Of a stretch of 64,000 nt of DNA, positions 58,678 to 64,000 are shown piece by piece. The first letter of the stretch is position 1, and the number at the start of each line of letters is the position of its first letter. The translations under genes were made by a program, and so were the position numbers. The stretch covers positions 1 to 64,000 of the forward strand of contig DATCMH010000022.1 in assembly GCA_036563505.1 (NCBI GenBank), given 5' to 3'. Under the pieces are notes generated by a model that was not told where the DNA came from, did not search any database, and saw only the letters and a program-made list of their open reading frames with translations. This stretch comes from DATCMH01 sp036563505. Its GTDB lineage: Bacteria > Pseudomonadota > Alphaproteobacteria > Rhizobiales > Beijerinckiaceae.

Positions 58678-60447
58678 TCACCCTTTCACGGGCAGACGGA
58701 CAACGAAGCGCGCGCCGAGGCGGGTCGGCTCACCGTCTTCGTCCGGAGGACCGGGGCGGTTTTCGGCGCGGATCGTGCCGCCATGAGCCTCGACGATCTG
58801 GCGCGAGATCGAGAGGCCGAGCCCGGAATTCTGCCCAAAACCCTGGTCGGGACGGTCGGTGTAGAAGCGCTCGAAGACCCGGTCGAGGGCGTGGGGCGGG
58901 ATGCCGGGTCCTTCGTCCTCGACGACGATCTCGACCCGCTCGCGCCGGCGCCGCAGGGTGAGGGTGACGGCGCTGTCAGGCGCTGAGAAGGAGCGCGCGT
59001 TGTCGAGGAGGTTCGTCACGACCTGACCGAGCCGCGTGTCGTGTCCGAGCACCACGAAGGCGTCGGGGGGCCGGCCTTTCTCGACCACGAGGGTGACGGT
59101 GGGCTCGTGCTCGCGCCGGCGCTCGTTGGCGACCCCGACGACGGCGGCGAGCAGCTTGGCGACGTCCACCGGGGCGGCTTCCGAGCGCGCGAGCTCGGCG
59201 TCGAGGCGCGACGCGTCGGCGATGTCGGAGATCAGGCGGTCGAGGCGGCGCACGTCGTGCTGGATGATGGACATCAGCCGTTCGCGCGGCTCCTTGGCCT
59301 TGGCGAGCGGCAGGGTCTCGACGGCGCTGCGCAACGAGGTGAGCGGGTTCTTAAGCTCGTGGGACACGTCGGCCGCGAAGCTTTCGATCGCGTCGATCCG
59401 GTTGTAGAGCGCCCGGGTCATGTCGCGCAGGGCGCCGGACAGATGGCCGATCTCGTCGGAGCGGTTCGTGAAGTCGGGGATCTGCTGGCGCGACTTGATG
59501 CCCCGGCGCACCCGCTCGGCGGCCTCGGCCAGGCGCCGGACCGGCCCCGCGATGGTGCCGGCCAGCAGCAGGGACAGGACGAGCATCACCGCCGCGCCGA
59601 CGAGGAACACCTGGAGCAAAGCGAAGCGCTCGGAGGCGATAATGGCGTCGATGTCGCCCCCTTGCGTCGAGAGGAGGAGCACGCCGCGCACCGAGCGCTG
59701 GCGCTGGATCGGCACCGCCGCCGAGACGATGGTCTCGCCCGCGCTGTTGACCCGCACGAGCGTCCCGCGCTGGCCTTGCAGCGCCCGCTGCACGTCGGGC
59801 AGGTCGCGGCCGTTCGGCGGGCCGATGTCGTCCGCGCCGCCCCGATCCGGCCCTCGGAAGACCCGCTGGACGGCGTTCCAGGCCCGCTCCACGAAGGACG
59901 GATCGCCCTTGGCGACGGGCGGCAGGTCGAGGCGCAGCACGTCGCCGCGGCCGTAGAGGCTGCGGGAGTCGAGGAGGAGCGCGCCCTCACGGTCGAAGAT
60001 GCGGGCGCGGGTGCGGGTCGGCGTCACGAGGCGGCGCAGCAACGGCGCGACGCGCTCCGGGTTGATGGAGAATTCGAGGGGCGAGAGGGTGTCGTCGCCG
60101 AGCCCCGAGGTCTCGCCGGCCTGCATCTGCAGGAGCTTGTCGGGATCGAGGGTGATCGTGTCGGTCTCGACCGTCGCCGAAGCGGCGATGGCGCCTGCGA
60201 TGATCTCGCCCTGCGTCAGCAGGCTCTGGGTGCGGGCCTCGATCAGCCCCTGGCGGAACTGGTTGAGGTAGAGGAAGCCGACGAGCAGGACGACGAGCCC
60301 GCCGAGGTTGAGCACCACGATGCGTCGGGTCAGGCTCGACGAGGCCTGCCGCGCCACGGCCCGTCCGAGCGCCCGCACCCGTCCCAGGGCGCCGGGGCGC
60401 GCCGGGTCGGCGGCGAGCGGCGCGTCGATGTCGAGGGGTTCCGCCAT
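58678..60447 (-). CDS. chvG: Sensor histidine kinase ChvG (ExoS)
   Basis: ChvG (589 residues) is the sensor of the acid/envelope-stress system ChvGI. It has an N-terminal membrane helix (about 40-62, VVLNLGGLVVLLVGFLYLNQF), a periplasmic sensor (about 65-285), a second helix (about 288-312), HAMP (AGPVRRLAEAAERVRRG), the H box DVSHELKNPLTSLRSAV and an ATPase domain (LLDNARSFS, DEGPGIPPH, GLGLSISRQIVEAHGG). The start is ATG 60447, 22 nt after chvI, and hprK begins 4 nt after its stop. It is conserved synteny for Rhizobiales. Confidence 0.94.
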   Translation of the reverse strand: MAEPLDIDAPLAADPARPGALGRVRALGRAVARQASSSLTRRIVVLNLGGLVVLLVGFLYLNQFRQGLIEARTQSLLTQGEIIAGAIAASATVETDTITLDPDKLLQMQAGETSGLGDDTLSPLEFSINPERVAPLLRRLVTPTRTRARIFDREGALLLDSRSLYGRGDVLRLDLPPVAKGDPSFVERAWNAVQRVFRGPDRGGADDIGPPNGRDLPDVQRALQGQRGTLVRVNSAGETIVSAAVPIQRQRSVRGVLLLSTQGGDIDAIIASERFALLQVFLVGAAVMLVLSLLLAGTIAGPVRRLAEAAERVRRGIKSRQQIPDFTNRSDEIGHLSGALRDMTRALYNRIDAIESFAADVSHELKNPLTSLRSAVETLPLAKAKEPRERLMSIIQHDVRRLDRLISDIADASRLDAELARSEAAPVDVAKLLAAVVGVANERRREHEPTVTLVVEKGRPPDAFVVLGHDTRLGQVVTNLLDNARSFSAPDSAVTLTLRRRRERVEIVVEDEGPGIPPHALDRVFERFYTDRPDQGFGQNSGLGLSISRQIVEAHGGTIRAENRPGPPDEDGEPTRLGARFVVRLPVKG

Positions 60448-60469
60448 GGTCCCGAGGGCTCGGAAAGCC

Positions 60470-61168
60470 TCAGGTCTCCTTGAAGCGGTAGCCGACGCCG
60501 TAGAGGGTCTCGATCATGTCGAAGTCATTGTCGACGGATTTGAACTTCTTACGCAGCCGCTTGATGTGGCTGTCGATGGTGCGGTCGTCGACGTAGACCT
60601 GATCGTCGTAGGCCGCGTCCATGAGGGCGTTGCGGCTCTTCACGACCCCGGGCCGTTGCGCCAGCGCCTGCAGGATCAGGAACTCGGTCACGGTGAGCGT
60701 CACCGGCTCGCCCTGCCAGGTGCAGGTGTGGCGCTCCGGGTCCATCATCAGGAGGCCCCGCTCGATGGCTTTCGCGGAGTCCTCGCGCGGCGCAGCCGTG
60801 TCCTTGGGCGCGAAGCGGCGCAGCACCGCCTTGACGCGCTCCACCAGCAGCCGTTGCGAGAAGGGTTTGCGGATGAAGTCGTCGGCGCCCATCTTGAGGC
60901 CGAAGAGCTCGTCGATCTCCTCGTCCTTCGACGTCAGGAAGATGACGGGCAGGTCTGATTTCTGGCGCAGCCGGCGCAAGAGCTCCATCCCGTCCATGCG
61001 CGGCATCTTGATGTCGAAGATGGCGAGGTCCGGCGGGGTCTGGCGCAGCCCGTCGAGCGCCGAGGCGCCGTCGGTGTAGGTTTGAATGCGGTAGCCTTCC
61101 GCCTCCAGGGCGATGGAGACGGAGGTGAGGATGTTGCGGTCGTCATCGACGAGGGCGATGGTCGGCAT
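60470..61168 (-). CDS. chvI: Response regulator ChvI
   Basis: ChvI (232 residues) is the OmpR-type partner of ChvG. The receiver domain begins MPTIALVDDDRNILTSV, with phospho-Asp in AIFDIKMPRMDG and Lys in DDFIRKPF. The C-terminal winged helix ends DNDFDMIETLYGVGYRFKE. It controls exopolysaccharide, motility and acid-induced genes in rhizobia and includes pckA among its reported targets in Agrobacterium. It heads the chvI-chvG-hprK-EIIA-ptsH set. Confidence 0.95.
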   Translation of the reverse strand: MPTIALVDDDRNILTSVSIALEAEGYRIQTYTDGASALDGLRQTPPDLAIFDIKMPRMDGMELLRRLRQKSDLPVIFLTSKDEEIDELFGLKMGADDFIRKPFSQRLLVERVKAVLRRFAPKDTAAPREDSAKAIERGLLMMDPERHTCTWQGEPVTLTVTEFLILQALAQRPGVVKSRNALMDAAYDDQVYVDDRTIDSHIKRLRKKFKSVDNDFDMIETLYGVGYRFKET

Positions 61169-61363
61169 CGAATGGGGTCCCTCTTCGAGCGGCCTTGGGG
61201 CGACCGCACGTCAACGCTTCAAGGGCGCCGCCGGTCGGCGGGCGCGGCCGGGCCGGCGCGAAAGGCCGGCTTGGCCGGTCCGGCCCTGACGGCACGAGTG
61301 TGACACAATCATGGCTCGAAGCCGATCGGCAACATGGGGATTAGATCCCAGGAAAGGAAGGGC

Positions 61364-62128
61364 ATGGACCGCTTGGAGCCTTCAGTCCCCGCTTTTGACG
61401 CCGTCGGGCTCGGAAAAAGCCTCTTGCGCGCCACGCGCTCCGGAGCGCTCGCCACCCTCGACCGTGAGACGGGTGGGCCGCTCGCCACCCTCGTCACCAT
61501 CGCGACGGCAGTCGACGGGGCGCCGCTTCTTCTGCTCTCGCGATTGTCGGGCCACACCCTGAACCTCGAGGCCGATCCGCGGCTCTCGATCCTCCTGGCC
61601 CAGGGCGGCAAGGGCGATCCGCTCGCCCATCCCCGCCTCTCCGTGGTCGGCCGGGCAGAGCGGGTCGAGGACGCCTCCGTCCGCCGCCGCTTCCTCGCGC
61701 GGCATCCCAAGGCGCAGCTCTACGCCGACTTCCCCGACTTCTCCTTCTGGCGCGTGGCCCTTGAGGCGGGCCACCTCAACGGCGGCTTCGCCCGCGCCGC
61801 GCGGCTCGGCCCAGGCGACCTCCTCACCGATCTCGTGGGCGCCGAGGCGCTCCTCGACGCGGAGGAGGGCGCGCTCGCCCACATGAACGAGGACCATCGC
61901 GACGCGCTCGCGCTCTACGCCACCGCGCTCGCCAACGCCCCGCAAGCCGATTGGCGCGCGACCGGCCTCGACCCCGACGGGATCGACCTCGCCGCGGGCG
62001 ACCGCGCGGTCCGGGTGCCCTTCCCCCAGCGGGTGACCGGGCCTGGCCCCTTACGCGCGGTGCTGAAGGCGATGGCAGACGGGGCGCGGTCAGCTCCCGC
62101 AGGCGAGGGGCAAGCCCGCCTGCCGTAA
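61364..62128 (+). CDS. hugZ: HugZ family pyridoxamine-phosphate-oxidase-fold protein
   Basis: The 254-residue protein has a split-barrel flavin-type domain (about 15-165; GALATLDRETGGPLATLVTIATAVDGAPLLLLS, RLSILLAQGG) and a C-terminal DUF2470 domain (about 170-245; LAHMNEDHRDALALY). This combination is the HugZ family, which binds or breaks down haem. AGGAAGGGC gives an excellent binding site before ATG 61364; the 10 upstream codons are ignored. It lies between divergent chvI and pckA. The haem function is inferred from the family. Confidence 0.88.
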   Translation: MDRLEPSVPAFDAVGLGKSLLRATRSGALATLDRETGGPLATLVTIATAVDGAPLLLLSRLSGHTLNLEADPRLSILLAQGGKGDPLAHPRLSVVGRAERVEDASVRRRFLARHPKAQLYADFPDFSFWRVALEAGHLNGGFARAARLGPGDLLTDLVGAEALLDAEEGALAHMNEDHRDALALYATALANAPQADWRATGLDPDGIDLAAGDRAVRVPFPQRVTGPGPLRAVLKAMADGARSAPAGEGQARLP

Positions 62129-62314
62129 GGAAATGTGTTGACGGCGAAGCGCCGGAGCCTAAGGAACGAAGATCGATCGGGGCGGTTCTCGCCGTCTCGA
62201 AACCGCTCAAGCGAGCCGAACGAGCCGCCGGAACAGGCGGTACGCCGCGGGCCACGCCTTCGGACCCTCCGAGGGCGCCCTGAAACGGCGGTCGGCGACA
62301 GGAGGAGATTTCCC

Positions 62315-63925
<1,611 letters not shown>

Positions 63926-63959
63926 CGGCTGACGCCGGTCTCGTCCTACGGAGCGGCGC

Positions 63960-64000
63960 GTGCGCATCCTGTGGGACGAGCCGAAGCGTCAGAGCAACTT
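63960..64000 (+). CDS. BrnT-like toxin, start only
   Basis: The final 41 nt encode MRILWDEPKRQSN from GTG 63960, with GGAG upstream. BrnT toxins (ribonucleases of type II pairs) begin with just such a block (KIVWDEPKRLSN-like). Only 13 codons are visible, so the assignment is tentative. If right, the antitoxin brnA should follow immediately outside the window. Confidence 0.5.
   Translation, partial: MRILWDEPKRQSN

Overview
The window is a stretch of high-GC chromosome from an alphaproteobacterium of the order Hyphomicrobiales (Rhizobiales), probably a Methylobacterium/Microvirga/Bosea-like lineage. The genus is an inference; I ran no database search. The order is supported by a MucR/Ros regulator, the block chvI-chvG-hprK-EIIA(Man)-ptsH-ahcY next to pckA, a DivL-type Tyr kinase ahead of tsaE-amgK/murU/addB/addA, the mutM/ubiE-ubiB-coaBC-dut block, and paired phnE genes. 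Nearly every kilobase codes for protein, and many genes overlap by 4 nt (ATGA or GTGA), so long co-transcribed operons are likely.

Layout. 1-3.1 kb: a DUF992 fragment, then a polyol dehydrogenase and a PfkB sugar kinase. 3.1-6.1 kb: a possible small RNA with a strong terminator, a MucR regulator lacking its zinc ligands, a small membrane protein, an aberrant Cys-type tRNA-like element and a class III nucleotide cyclase. 6.3-18.7 kb: a complete phosphonate (C-P lyase) locus, with a DUF1045 phosphoesterase, a frameshifted hexapeptide acyltransferase, the transporter phnCDE1E2 behind a PHO box, the divergent repressor phnF, and phnGHIJKLMN behind a palindromic operator. 18.8-23.1 kb: potassium genes, kup (split by an in-frame TGA) divergent from a short KdpD-like kinase and its KdpE-like regulator. 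23.3-32 kb: SDR oxidoreductase, patatin, ABC-F ATPase, shikimate dehydrogenase and a Tat-exported PaoABC-type molybdenum aldehyde oxidoreductase. 32-42.3 kb: trpA, four small disordered proteins, cysK with an Rrf2 regulator, dut-coaBC, an inserted PIN-domain toxin pair, ubiB-ubiE, mutM and trxA. 42.4-54 kb: addA-addB-murU-tsaE/amgK-divL. 54.2-64 kb: ahcY, an acyltransferase, ptsH-EIIA-hprK-chvG-chvI, hugZ, pckA and the start of a BrnT-like toxin.

The most unusual signal is a set of 110-180 bp palindromic repeats. Most lie between genes, but three are read in frame inside genes: two in phnJ (near the N-terminus and as a C-terminal tail) and one in the 5' part of hprK. In each case the frame, the 4-nt or close coupling to the neighbour and the catalytic motifs are kept. 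This resembles the protein-invading palindromic elements of Rickettsia and deserves testing. Two further genes look damaged (kup by a nonsense codon, the phn hexapeptide acyltransferase by a frameshift). Either could be real decay or a single-base sequence error.
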